DNA of 64,000 nt, taken from NCBI GenBank assembly GCA_017744315.1, contig JAGIBN010000007.1, forward strand, positions 1 through 64,000, in the 5' to 3' direction. The stretch's first letter is position 1. Each line of letters starts with the position of its first letter. This document shows, piece after piece, positions 11,590 to 23,300 of the stretch. The notes below the pieces were generated by a model that ran no database searches, was not told the origin of the DNA, and saw nothing but the letters and a program-made list of their open reading frames with translations. The DNA is from Porphyrobacter sp. GTDB lineage: Bacteria > Pseudomonadota > Alphaproteobacteria > Sphingomonadales > Sphingomonadaceae. Made by a program: the position numbers and the translations under genes.

Positions 11590-11997
11590 TTACTCGGCCG
11601 TTCCGGCGAGCGGATCGTTCGGCGCCGGCGCGGTTTGGGCCGGAGTCGCTGCACCGCCGACCGGCTGGTCGAGCCCCGGACCGGGCTGGCTAACGGGCGC
11701 CAGAGGGTCCTGGACCGGAGCCACGCTGCGATCGAGCGAGGTGTCGATGTCGCGGCCAGTGGTGGTGTCGACAGCCAAGGCCGCCAGGACAATCGCCAGG
11801 GTCACGAAGCAGACCGCGAGCCACTTGGTCGCCCGGGTCATGAAGTCAGCCGCGCCGCGCGCGTTCATCAGCCCGCCCGGGCTGCCCCCTCCTCCGATAC
11901 CGAGGCCACCGCCTTCGGAACGCTGCATCAGCACAATGCCGACGAGCGCCGCGGCGATGATCGCCTGGATAACTGTGAGGAAGAGGAACAGCGACAT
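11590..11997 (-). CDS. secG: Preprotein translocase subunit SecG
   Basis: IIAAALVGIVLMQRSEGGGLGIGGGGSPGGLMNARGAADFMTRATKWLAVCF. Confidence 0.93.
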   Translation of the reverse strand: MSLFLFLTVIQAIIAAALVGIVLMQRSEGGGLGIGGGGSPGGLMNARGAADFMTRATKWLAVCFVTLAIVLAALAVDTTTGRDIDTSLDRSVAPVQDPLAPVSQPGPGLDQPVGGAATPAQTAPAPNDPLAGTAE

Positions 11998-12068
11998 GTA
12001 TAAATCTCAATCTTGCGTGCGCGGCCATTTAGGCGCGCCCATACATGGGCGCAAGGGCAGCGCGGGAC

Positions 12069-12845
12069 TTACTCGGCGGGTTCGGTCGCCGCGACGATGA
12101 TACCAACGAAGCTTTCCGCCGTGAGGCTGGCGCCACCGACAAGTGCGCCGCCGACTTCCTCGGTCGCGAGGATCTCGGTGGCATTCTCCGGCTTCACCGA
12201 GCCGCCATAGAGGATCCGCACTTGCGAACCGGCCTCGCCGTAGATCTCTCCGAGGCGGACGCGGATCGAGCGGTGCATGGCGGCGATGTCCTGCAGGGTC
12301 GGGGTGCGGCCAGTGCCGATCGCCCAAACCGGTTCATAAGCCACAGTGACTCGTTCGGCCACGCCTTCGCCCCGCGGGAGCGAGCCGTCGAGCTGAGTGG
12401 CCACGACACCTTCGGCTTCGCCGCTGTCGCGCTGAGCTTCGGTTTCGCCAACGCAAACGATTACGCTCAGCCCAGCTGCCAGGGCGGCGTCGGCCTTGGC
12501 CTTCACTACCGCATCAGTCTCGCCGTGGTCGGCACGGCGCTCGCTGTGACCAACGATAACGAAGCCGGCGCCCGAATCCTTGAGCATTGCCGCGGAGATA
12601 TCGCCGGTGTGCGCGCCGCCGTCGGCGGCGTGGCAGTCTTGCGCGCCGATCCCGATCAGCGAGGCTTCCTTGCGCGAAGCATGGATCAAGGTGAACGGCG
12701 GGGCGATCGCGACTTCGGCTTTCAAGAGCCGTTCCGCGGCGCGGTCGATCGCACGCGCTTCCGACAGCATGGCTCGCGTGCCATGCATCTTCCAATTGCC
12801 GACGATATAAGGGCGCTGGGCCATCAAGGGTCCTGTGAATATCAA
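12069..12845 (-). CDS. tpiA: Triosephosphate isomerase
   Basis: [47 protein letters not shown]. Confidence 0.97.
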   Translation of the reverse strand: MIFTGPLMAQRPYIVGNWKMHGTRAMLSEARAIDRAAERLLKAEVAIAPPFTLIHASRKEASLIGIGAQDCHAADGGAHTGDISAAMLKDSGAGFVIVGHSERRADHGETDAVVKAKADAALAAGLSVIVCVGETEAQRDSGEAEGVVATQLDGSLPRGEGVAERVTVAYEPVWAIGTGRTPTLQDIAAMHRSIRVRLGEIYGEAGSQVRILYGGSVKPENATEILATEEVGGALVGGASLTAESFVGIIVAATEPAE

Positions 12846-13056
12846 GTGAATTTTCCCGGTGCGACAGGCGCCGGAATCGGGTGCGGGCTAGTCCGGCGAG
12901 CCTCAGTTGTCAAAACAGCTTTTGACAGCTGCCGGAAACCCCCGTTCGACTGTTGCGGCATTATCGCATGCGGGATAAAGCCGCCATTCGAACGCCCGGG
13001 CCCTATCTCCTTGGTCTTACGCCAACACCGCAATCAGCTGAGAAACCGCTCTCTAC

Positions 13057-14994
13057 ATGCTCCAGTTCTTCCGCAATTTCTTCAAATCGAAGATCGGCGT
13101 CGCCGTCACCCTGGGCTTTCTCGCCCTGATCGCCCTCGCCTTCGCAAGTTCCGACGTCGCGAACACCAGCGTGTTCGGCGGTGTCTCGGGCGGGGATAGG
13201 GTTGCCGTTGTCGGCGGCCAGCGGATCGATTCCGCCGACCTGAAGGAAAACCTCACGGCTTCGCTCGAGCGTGAACGTCAGCAACAGCCGACGATGACGA
13301 TGCAGACCTTTCTGGATGCCGGCGGCCTCGAATCGACTCTGAAGCAGTTGCTGCAACGCACCGCTCTCGCCGTGTTCGGAGAGAACCACGGCATGCGGGC
13401 CGGTGACAGGCTCGTCGACAGCCAGATCGTGCAGATTGCGGCGTTCCAGGGCGCCAGCGGAAATTTTGACGAGAACGCCTTCCGCGCGGCCATCGCACAG
13501 CAGGGCCTCAGCGAATCGATGGTGCGACACGATCTCGGCATGGGCCTCCTCGCTCGCCAGCTGATCACGCCGATCACTTTCAGCCCTGTCATGCCCAACA
13601 GCGCGGTCAAGCAGTATGCTTCGCTGCTTCGCGAGCGGCGCCATGGCACTGTCGCGCTGATTCCCAGCGCCGCCTTTGCTCCGCAGGGCGATCCCACGAC
13701 CGCGCAGTTGCAGGCGTTCTACGGCGAGAACCGCAATAAGTTCATCCGGCCCGAGCGCCGCGTGATCCGTTACGCCACTTTCGGTGAAGAGGCCCTGGGC
13801 GCCCGCCCGGCACCGACCGAGGCCCAGATCGCAGCCCGGTTCAAGCGCGACCAGGCCAAGTTCGCGCCGACCGAGCGCCGCACCTTCACCCAGGTTATCG
13901 TCCCGACGCAGGCTGCAGCCAACGCACTCGTCGCTGAAGTTCAGGGCGGAAAGGCCCTCGATGCAGCGGCTCGTTCGAAGGGCCTGGCGACAGCCCCTAT
14001 CGGTCCGTCGACACGCGCCGAGTTCGCCGCTTCGGCTTCACCATCGGTCGCGCAGGCGGCATTTGCCGCAGAGCGTGGCGCCATCGCGACCCCGGCCCGG
14101 GGCGGCCTTGGCTGGTACGTGCTGCGTGTCGACCAGATTGACCGCGTTGCCGGTCGGACGCTCGAACAGGCGCGCGGCGATATCGTGGCCGAGCTCACCG
14201 AAGAGCAGCGCCGCACGGCCTTTGCCGACATGACAGCCCGCATCGAGGAAGAGATCGAGGGCGGACGCAGCCTTGGCGAAGTGGCGCAGGAACTGAAGCT
14301 CACGCTCAACACCACCGCTCCGGCAACGGCCGATGGCCGCCTTTACGGCAAGGCCACCGAAACCCTGCCGCCGACGCTGGCTCCAGTGCTGAAGGTGGCG
14401 TTCGACATGGAGGAAGGGCAGCCGCAGCTGACCGAAATCGTGCCGGGCCAAACGGTCCTGGTCTTCGAGGTCAGCGAGATCACCCCGTCGGCCACGGCCC
14501 CGCTCGCCGAGATCAAGCCGGACGTCATCGCCTTGTGGCGGCGTGACGAGGGCTCGAAGGCTGCCAAGGCTGCCGCCGAGCGTGTCATGCAACGCCTTGC
14601 CCAGGGAACCGACCTCGCGGCGGCAGTGGCTGCCGAAAAGAAGGCGATCCCTGCGCCGGAAGCTCTCAATATCGACCGTCAGGAAATGGCCCGCATCGGC
14701 CGCGTCCCGTCCTCGCTTGCCCTGTTCTTCAGCATGGCCGCTGGAACGGTGAAGAAGCTCGAGGCGCCGCAGGATGAGGGTTGGTTCATCGTCAAGCTCG
14801 ACAAGATCGAAGCTGGCGCGGTTCCGGCCAACGATCCGATCCTGGCGACCACGCTGAACCAGCTGGGTCGTATTACAGCTGAGGAATACGTTGAACAGTT
14901 CGTCAACGCGGCGCAGAACGACGTAGGCGTGGAACGCAACCAGACGGCGATCGATGCCGTGGTCGCATCCCTCGTCGGCACCCAAGCCGAATAA
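13057..14994 (+). CDS. Peptidylprolyl isomerase, SurA/PpiD-like periplasmic folding factor
   Basis: N-terminal TM followed by SurA_N-like and parvulin-like segments (MLQFFRNFFKSKIGVAVTLGFLALIALAFASSDV...). Confidence 0.88.
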   Translation: MLQFFRNFFKSKIGVAVTLGFLALIALAFASSDVANTSVFGGVSGGDRVAVVGGQRIDSADLKENLTASLERERQQQPTMTMQTFLDAGGLESTLKQLLQRTALAVFGENHGMRAGDRLVDSQIVQIAAFQGASGNFDENAFRAAIAQQGLSESMVRHDLGMGLLARQLITPITFSPVMPNSAVKQYASLLRERRHGTVALIPSAAFAPQGDPTTAQLQAFYGENRNKFIRPERRVIRYATFGEEALGARPAPTEAQIAARFKRDQAKFAPTERRTFTQVIVPTQAAANALVAEVQGGKALDAAARSKGLATAPIGPSTRAEFAASASPSVAQAAFAAERGAIATPARGGLGWYVLRVDQIDRVAGRTLEQARGDIVAELTEEQRRTAFADMTARIEEEIEGGRSLGEVAQELKLTLNTTAPATADGRLYGKATETLPPTLAPVLKVAFDMEEGQPQLTEIVPGQTVLVFEVSEITPSATAPLAEIKPDVIALWRRDEGSKAAKAAAERVMQRLAQGTDLAAAVAAEKKAIPAPEALNIDRQEMARIGRVPSSLALFFSMAAGTVKKLEAPQDEGWFIVKLDKIEAGAVPANDPILATTLNQLGRITAEEYVEQFVNAAQNDVGVERNQTAIDAVVASLVGTQAE

Positions 14995-15005
14995 GGCGCG
15001 GGTCC

Positions 15006-16516
<1,511 letters not shown>

Positions 16517-16520
<4 letters not shown>

Positions 16521-17278
16521 AACGCGCGGCGGCGCTGCTTGCGTTCGCCATTACCGCGTGCGGGGCGGAAAGGCCCCGACCTGCACCCCAGGCCGATTGC
16601 GAGGCGGTCATCTTTGAGGATGCCGCCCTCACTCACTGCACCGCCGACCCGGCAAAGCATCATATCCGCACGGCGCTCGACGGACGCGACGGAAACCCGG
16701 CTCGTTCTTTCGCCATGCTTGCCGAGAATTTGCCTGCCCCCGCTGAGGTCGCGTTCGCAATGAACGCAGGGATGTTCGATGAGGACGGCAATCCCATCGG
16801 CTACTATGTCGAAAACGGCGAGCGGCGGCACACGCTCAACCGCAATGATGGTGCCGGCAACTTCCACCTCAAGCCGAACGGCGTGTTCTACGGTACTGGC
16901 GGAACCTGGCAGATCCGGACCACCGAAGACTTCGCCGCCAAGGTAAATGACCGGCCGGAGTTTGCCACGCAATCAGGGCCGATGCTGGTGATCGACGGCA
17001 AGCTCCACCCTGGCTTCGACGCGAATGGCCAATCGAGGAAGATACGCAACGGCGTCGGCGTGGACACTCAGGGCCGCGCCCATTTCGTGATCAGCGAAAC
17101 ACCGGTGAGCTTCGGCAAGTTCGCCCGCTATTTCCGGGACGTCTTGCACACGCCCAATGCCCTGTTCCTTGACGGCAGTGTGTCGCAGCTGTGGGACCCC
17201 GGGCATGGACGAAGGGATGACGGGGTCCCGCTGGGCCCGTTCATAGTAGTCGAACAGCCAACCGGCAGAAAACCCTAA
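16517..17278 (+). CDS. Phosphodiester glycosidase (NAGPA/DUF2233-like) family protein, secreted/lipoprotein-like
   Basis: GTG start overlapping trpE stop; FAMNAGMFDEDGNPIGYYVENGERRHTLN...NFHLKPNGVFYG, LFLDGSVSQLWDPG. Confidence 0.8.
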
Positions 17279-17282
17279 CCCA

Positions 17283-18200
17283 TCACCCGGAATCCGACTG
17301 AACCGCCTCTGCGATTGCGCGACCGACCTCGGCATGGACGGCGTTATTGGCGTCGAGCGGCTTGTTGCTGCCCGCGAGGTAGCTGGTCACCAGGATCGGA
17401 GGACGGCCTGTGGGCCAGATGATGCCGATGTCGTTTACCGTGTCGGTGTGCCAGGTGCCGGTCTTATCGCCGACGCGCCACTCGGCGGGAAGACCTGCCC
17501 TGAGCCGCGTGTCGCCCGTCTGGTTGGCGACCAGCCAGTCGGTGAGAAGCTTTCGCGAAGCGGGACGAAGGGTGGAGCGGATCAGCAACCGGTCCAGATT
17601 GCCGAGCATGGCTAGCGGGGTCGTCGTATCCCGCAGATCGCCCGGCGGCACGTCGTTGAGCCAAGGCTCGATGCGGTCGAGCCGAGTGTAAGGATCGTCG
17701 ATAGTGCGGACGAAAGCGGTCACAGCTTGAGGACCACCGAGGGCGGCAAGCAAGAGGTTGGCCGCAGTGTTGTCGCTCGTGGTCATCGTGGCTTCGCACA
17801 GCGCCCCAATCGCCATGCCCGGCTCGCCGACGAACTTTTCGGTGACCGGCGAATGCTCGACGAGATCAGAGGCTTTGAAGGCGATCACACGGTCGAGCCG
17901 CTCCAGCCCCTTGTCACAGCGATCGAGCATCGCGCCTGCCAATAGAAATTTGAAGGTACTGCACATAGGAAAGCGCTCATTCCCCCGATAGGAAATGGAA
18001 GCGCCCGTTACGGTATCCAGAACAGCGACCCCAAGACGACCACCGTTCGCGGCCTCAATCTCAGCCAGGCGGTCTCGCACCGCCGCCAATGAGATATCCT
18101 TATTACTCCGTTGTTTAGCCGAACACGCCGGCAACGCCCCGACACTTGTCGCGATCAACAAGCCGCCAAATGTAAAAATCGCCTGTCGTCTGTCGACCAT
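17283..18200 (-). CDS. Class A beta-lactamase
   Basis: SxxK (CSTFK), SDN (TTSDNTAAN), omega-loop EPWLND, KTG (GDKTGTWHTD). ATG at 18200 preferred: MVDRRQAIFTFGGLLIATSVGALPACSA. Confidence 0.93.
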   Translation of the reverse strand: MVDRRQAIFTFGGLLIATSVGALPACSAKQRSNKDISLAAVRDRLAEIEAANGGRLGVAVLDTVTGASISYRGNERFPMCSTFKFLLAGAMLDRCDKGLERLDRVIAFKASDLVEHSPVTEKFVGEPGMAIGALCEATMTTSDNTAANLLLAALGGPQAVTAFVRTIDDPYTRLDRIEPWLNDVPPGDLRDTTTPLAMLGNLDRLLIRSTLRPASRKLLTDWLVANQTGDTRLRAGLPAEWRVGDKTGTWHTDTVNDIGIIWPTGRPPILVTSYLAGSNKPLDANNAVHAEVGRAIAEAVQSDSG

Positions 18201-18295
18201 CGCTTGAGCTCCTTTCGTGCCGGTCTGGCCGATCTGGCGATGATCGATCAAACGATGATATGTCGGTTCAGGCATCAATTGAATTTGGGTCAAAG
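18201..18295. promoter_or_regulatory. Divergent bla/ampR intergenic regulatory region
   Basis: 95 bp between divergent starts; contains 10-bp palindrome TGATCGATCA at 18241-18250. Confidence 0.55.
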
Positions 18296-19162
18296 ATGGA
18301 TCGGCCACACCTACCGTTGAACGCGTTGCGAGCCTTCGAAGCTTCCGCCCGGCATCTGAGTTTCACTCGTGCGGCGTTGGAACTCTGCGTGACTCAGGCC
18401 GCTGTAAGCCACCAAGTGAAGCGGCTTGAGGAGCGCTTGGGCAGCCCGCTCTTCCGCCGGTTGCCGCGTGGGCTGGCGCTAACCGACGAAGGCTTGGCAC
18501 TGGTGCCGGTCGTAAGCGACTCGTTCGCGCGGATTGGTGACATGCTGGACCGTTTCGCCGACGGCCGGTTTCGCGAGGTGCTGACGGTGGGTGTCGTCGG
18601 GACGTTCGCTGTCGGATGGCTCCTGCCTCGCCTGCCCGGCTTTCACGAGGCCCATCCGGAAATCGACTTGAGACTGCTCACGAACAACAACCGCGTGGAC
18701 CTGGCAGGCGAAGGGCTGGATTTCGCGATCCGCTTCGGCGATGGCGCCTGGCACGGGACGGAGGCCGATCAGCTGGTCGCAGCTCCCTTTGTGCCTCTGT
18801 GCAGCCCACGGATCGGCACGCGCATTGCCTCGCCAGCAGATTTGGGACGCGAGAGCTTGCTGCGTTCTTATCGTCAAGACGAATGGCCGCGCTGGTTCGA
18901 GGCTGCGGGTGTCACGGAGCCGGCGATCCGAGGACCGGTGTTCGACTCCTCGCTAACCATGGCGCTGGCTGCCGAGGCTGGTGCAGGCGTCGCGCTGCTT
19001 CCGGCCGATATGTTCGCCCGCCAACTTGGGGAAGGTAGTCTGATCCGCCCCCTTCCGATCGAAGTCGATCTGGGCAGCTATTGGCTCACGCGGCTGAAGA
19101 CGCGTCCGTTGACCCACGCGATGAAGCAGTTCCAGAAATGGCTTTCCACGAGGGCTGACTGA
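18296..19162 (+). CDS. ampR: LysR-family regulator, AmpR-like
   Basis: LPLNALRAFEASARHLSFTRAALELCVTQAAVSHQVKRLEERLG...GVVGTFAVGWLLPRL...LLTNNNRVDLAGEGLDFAIRFGDGAWHGTEADQLVAAPFVPLCSP, AmpR-type throughout; divergent from bla. Confidence 0.85.
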   Translation: MDRPHLPLNALRAFEASARHLSFTRAALELCVTQAAVSHQVKRLEERLGSPLFRRLPRGLALTDEGLALVPVVSDSFARIGDMLDRFADGRFREVLTVGVVGTFAVGWLLPRLPGFHEAHPEIDLRLLTNNNRVDLAGEGLDFAIRFGDGAWHGTEADQLVAAPFVPLCSPRIGTRIASPADLGRESLLRSYRQDEWPRWFEAAGVTEPAIRGPVFDSSLTMALAAEAGAGVALLPADMFARQLGEGSLIRPLPIEVDLGSYWLTRLKTRPLTHAMKQFQKWLSTRAD

Positions 19163-19213
19163 GAATGACCGACTGGGCTCGTCAAATGACTCGCGAGCCC
19201 AGGCGGTCCGAAA

Positions 19214-19558
19214 TCAGCAAACGGCCGTGATAATAATCTCGACCTTGTAGTCCGGCGTGGCGAGCTTCGCTTCGCCCGTAGCGCGTGCAGGCGGGTTGTC
19301 CTTGTCGACCCACACATCCCAGACCGAGTTCATTTCCGCGAAGTCGGCCATGTCCGCGAGCCAGATGGTAGCGGTGAGGATGCGCGACTTGTCGGAGCCC
19401 GCTTCGGCCAGAAGCCTGTCGATCTGCGCGAGGACTGCGGTGGTCTGGGTCGCAACGCTTTCGCCAGGTGCGCCGACTTGTCCGGCAAGGTAGGCGATAC
19501 CGTTGTGAACTGCTGCCTGGCTCATCCGCGGGCCCGGTTCGATACGACGAATGCTCAT
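19214..19558 (-). CDS. RidA family protein
   Basis: MSIRRIEPGPRMSQAAVHNGIAYLAGQVG...QTTAVLAQIDRLLAEAGSDKSRILTATIWLADMADF. Confidence 0.9.
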   Translation of the reverse strand: MSIRRIEPGPRMSQAAVHNGIAYLAGQVGAPGESVATQTTAVLAQIDRLLAEAGSDKSRILTATIWLADMADFAEMNSVWDVWVDKDNPPARATGEAKLATPDYKVEIIITAVC

Positions 19559-19641
19559 GATTTCCTCTCGTTGTTGAAACTGATGGTCTTGTCCTAGGCG
19601 GCTGGGCAGGAGGCGCAAGGCGTGTTCGTCCAAAACACGCG

Positions 19642-20361
19642 TCAGCGGCATACGACGCCGAAGCCGCGCGCCTCCTGGTCGAAATGCAGGTGATCGACGT
19701 GGGCCGAGTTGTAGTCGGGCGATAGGACCGTGCCGAATACCGAGCAGGCCCGATCCCGAACCTGGTGTAGAAAGACGGCCTCGGCTCCGGAGCCACTCCA
19801 ATCGCCGACGACGCTTATCCTGCGCCCGTCGTCGAGCACGAAGGCAGCGATATCGATCGCGTTGCCCGTCGCGTGTTCGCTCCACGGGCCGCTGTCGCGT
19901 CCATAGAGCCGCCGGCAGCTGTAAGTGCCGAAATGCTCGATCCGGGCCACGCGGGATTGGAGGTTCAGCTCGGCGGCGGCCTGGACGTCTCGCAGCCATA
20001 GTTCCAGGGCCGCCCCCACTGCGCAGGTCGCCGCCGGCGGGGTCGGAGCGAGAGGGGCATCGACCAGAACGGTCCGGTCCTCGCGGCGGCAAGCGCCCTT
20101 CCCTTCCGGCGGGAGAGCTCTGAACGCCACCTCGCTGCGTTCCAGCACGGCGCGGCATTCGGCGGGGTCCGAACGCAAGGCGGCCAGCTTGCGCTGCGTT
20201 GCCCAGCCCGGTGGATCATTAAGGTTGAGCGGGGCCCAGGGATCATGCTCGGGATGTTCTGCCAGCCAGCCACGTCCGGCGATGAGCAGCCCGAGGACAA
20301 TCAGCGCCACAAGTAACAGACGATCGAGGCGGAAGCGGCCAATTCGACGTGAGAGCTTCAT
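19642..20361 (-). CDS. Extensin-like family protein (putative LAS-type metallopeptidase fold), membrane-anchored
   Basis: N-terminal TM; SEHATGNAIDIAAF ... SAHVDHLHFD; start 2 bp after dnaE2 stop codon. Confidence 0.85.
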   Translation of the reverse strand: MKLSRRIGRFRLDRLLLVALIVLGLLIAGRGWLAEHPEHDPWAPLNLNDPPGWATQRKLAALRSDPAECRAVLERSEVAFRALPPEGKGACRREDRTVLVDAPLAPTPPAATCAVGAALELWLRDVQAAAELNLQSRVARIEHFGTYSCRRLYGRDSGPWSEHATGNAIDIAAFVLDDGRRISVVGDWSGSGAEAVFLHQVRDRACSVFGTVLSPDYNSAHVDHLHFDQEARGFGVVCR

Positions 20362-20363
20362 CG

Positions 20364-23300
20364 TCAGTGGAAGTCCCGCGACTTGGGAATGACCCTGACA
20401 TTGCGCGGATGGCGATGGCTGCTGCCGTGATCGCCATAGGCCAGGGCCGGCTTGAGCAGGTCGTCGGACAAGTGGTGCAGCTGTTCCGTCGCGTCGGTGA
20501 GATGTGCGGCGATCACGTGGATCACATCCTCGTCGTATTCGACGCGACCGCGCACCTCGATCAGCCGCGCGCCCATCACCACTTTGCGGTAACGTTCCAT
20601 TGTGTCCGGCCACACGACCAGGTTGGCGACGCCGGTCTCGTCCTCGAGCGTGATGAACACCACTCCCTTGGCCGAACCCGGGCGCTGGCGGATCAGCACG
20701 ACGCCCGCGACATTGACCATCGAGCGGTGCTTGCGGCTGCGCAAATCGCTGGCCCGCAAGAAGCCGCGTTCGGCGAGAGAGGCGCGCAAGAAACTCATCG
20801 GATGGGCCTTCAGCGACAAGCGGTGAGTCTGATAGTCGGCGATCACTTCCTCGGACAGAGGCATGGCCGGCAAGCTGGTGATCGCACGCTCAGCCCCCTC
20901 CTCCCGCGCTTCGGCATAGCTGAACAGCGGCAGCTCGTGCGCCGCCGTCAGGCTCCGCGCATCCCACAAGGCCTGACGGCGCGGCAGAGCGAGCGAGCCG
21001 AAGCAATCGGCCGAAGCGAGCCGCTCGATATGAGCGGGCGGGACTTTGGCCAGGTCGCGCAGCTGCGTCACGTCGCGATAGGGGCCCGCCGCCTGCCGTC
21101 TTGCCACCAGCTTCGCCGCGACATGTTCGGGCAGCCCATCGACCTGCCGCAGACCGAGACGAAGCGCGGCGCCTCGGCCGCTCTCCTCCAAGGTGCAATC
21201 CCAGTCCGAATGATTGACGTCGATCGGTCGCACTTCGACCCCGTGCTCGGCCGCATCGCGCACGATCTGCGCCGGAGCATAGAAACCCATCGGCTGGGAA
21301 TTGAGCAGCGCGGCGGCGAAAGCGGCGGGGTAATGGCATTTCAGCCAGCTCGAAACGTAAACCAGGTGCGCAAAGCTCGCCGCGTGGCTTTCAGGGAAAC
21401 CGTATTCGCCGAACCCCTTGATCTGGTTGAAGCAGCGCTGGGCGAACTCCGGATCGTAACCGCGGTCCACCATGCGGCCGACCATCAGATCCTCCAGTTC
21501 GTGGACCATACCGCGGGAACGGAACGTCGCCATGGCCTTGCGTAACCGGTTCGCTTCTCCCGGGGTAAACTTCGCGGCGTCGAGGGCGATCTTCATCGCC
21601 TGTTCCTGGAAGATCGGCACGCCGTAAGTTCGGCCCAGGATCGAGGACAATTCGTCGGCGGGGCCATGGCCGGGAGCCGGTCCTGGGAGATGGAAATCCA
21701 TCTTGCCTTCCCGCTCCGCCTTCCGCTGCTTGAGATAGGGATGGACCATGTCCCCCTGGATCGGACCAGGCCGGACGATCGCCACCTCGACCACCAGATC
21801 GTAGAATTTGCGCGGCCGGAGGCGGGGGAGCATGTTCATCTGTGCCCGACTCTCCACCTGGAAGACGCCGAGGGAATCTCCCTTGCACAGCATGTCGTAA
21901 ACCGCCGAGTCTTCCTGCGGGACGGTCGCAAGCGTCACCTCCCTATCATGATGCTTTTCAAGGAGATCGAAGGCTTTCCTGATACAGGTCAGCATGCCCA
22001 ACGCGAGGACATCGACTTTGAAGATACCGAGATCGTCGATGTCGTCCTTGTCCCATTCGATGAAGCTCCGCTCCGGCATGGCGCCGTTGCCGATCGGCAC
22101 GGTCTCGGTCAGCAGGCAATCGGTGAGGATGAACCCGCCGACATGCTGGCTCAGATGCCGCGGCATGCCGATCATTTGCTGGGTCAACTTCAGAACGCGT
22201 CTCAAGTGCGGGTCCGACAGGTCGAGTCCCGTTTCGCGCAGGACATGCTCCTCGTCGATCTCATGACCATGACCGCCCCAGACGGTGCGGGCGAGCGACG
22301 AGGTCACGTCCTCGGACAAGCCCATCGCCTTGCCGACTTCGCGGATCGCCATGCGCGGCCGGTAGTGGATCACCGTGGCGCACAGGCCCGCATGGGCGCG
22401 GCCGTACTTTTCGTAGATGTGCTGAATCACCTCCTCGCGCCGCTCATGCTCGAAATCGACGTCGATGTCGGGAGGCTCGGTCCGCTCTTCGGAGATGAAA
22501 CGATCGAACAGCAGCTCGTGCTCGGCCGGATCGACCGAGGTGATCCCCAAGCAAAAACACACCGCCGAGTTGGCCGCCGAACCGCGACCCTGGCACAGGA
22601 TCGGCGGTTCCTGACCGCGGGCGAAGTCGACGATCTCCTTGATGGTTAAAAAATAGGGCGCGAGCTGGAGCTTGCCGATCAGCGCGAGCTCGTATTCAAG
22701 TGTTTTCTTGACTTTACCAGGCAAACCTTTGGGATAGCGCCATTTTGATCCTTCCCAGGTTTGCTGCTCAAGATAGTCCTGTGACGTCATGCCATCAGGA
22801 TAACCTTTCTTGGGGTACTCATATTTCAGTTCGGCCAGGCTGAACCGGCACGCATCGGCCACTTCGCGTGACGCCACGATGGCGTGCGGCCACCGCGCGA
22901 ACAGGGCGACCGTGTGCTCGGGGCTCTTGAGGTACCGTTCCGCATTGGCGTGAAGCCTGAAGCCCGCCTTGGCGACAGTGGTCTTGTGCCGGATTGCCGT
23001 CATCACATCATGCAGCGGACGGCGGTCAGGCGAGTGGTAATGCACGTCGTTGGTGGCGAGGAGTGTCAGCCCGTTCGCTTTTGCCAGTGCGTCGAGGCGA
23101 TCGATCCGGGCCACGTCATCACCCCGGTAGAGGTAACTTGCGGCCAGGTAGCGCAAGGTCGGAAGCTGATCGGCAATGTGCGGAAAAGCCTCGGGAAAGG
23201 ACGTGGTCAGCGAGTTCCGTGCGGTTTCGACAGGCTCTCCCCTGAGCGGGACGACGTTGCTTTCGATCTTGAGGGTGAGTTCAGCGTCGATATCCTCAGG

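Noticed and set aside
12045-13199. 384-aa plus ORF across tpiA
   Set aside because: Antisense shadow; overlaps tpiA and the ppiD start.
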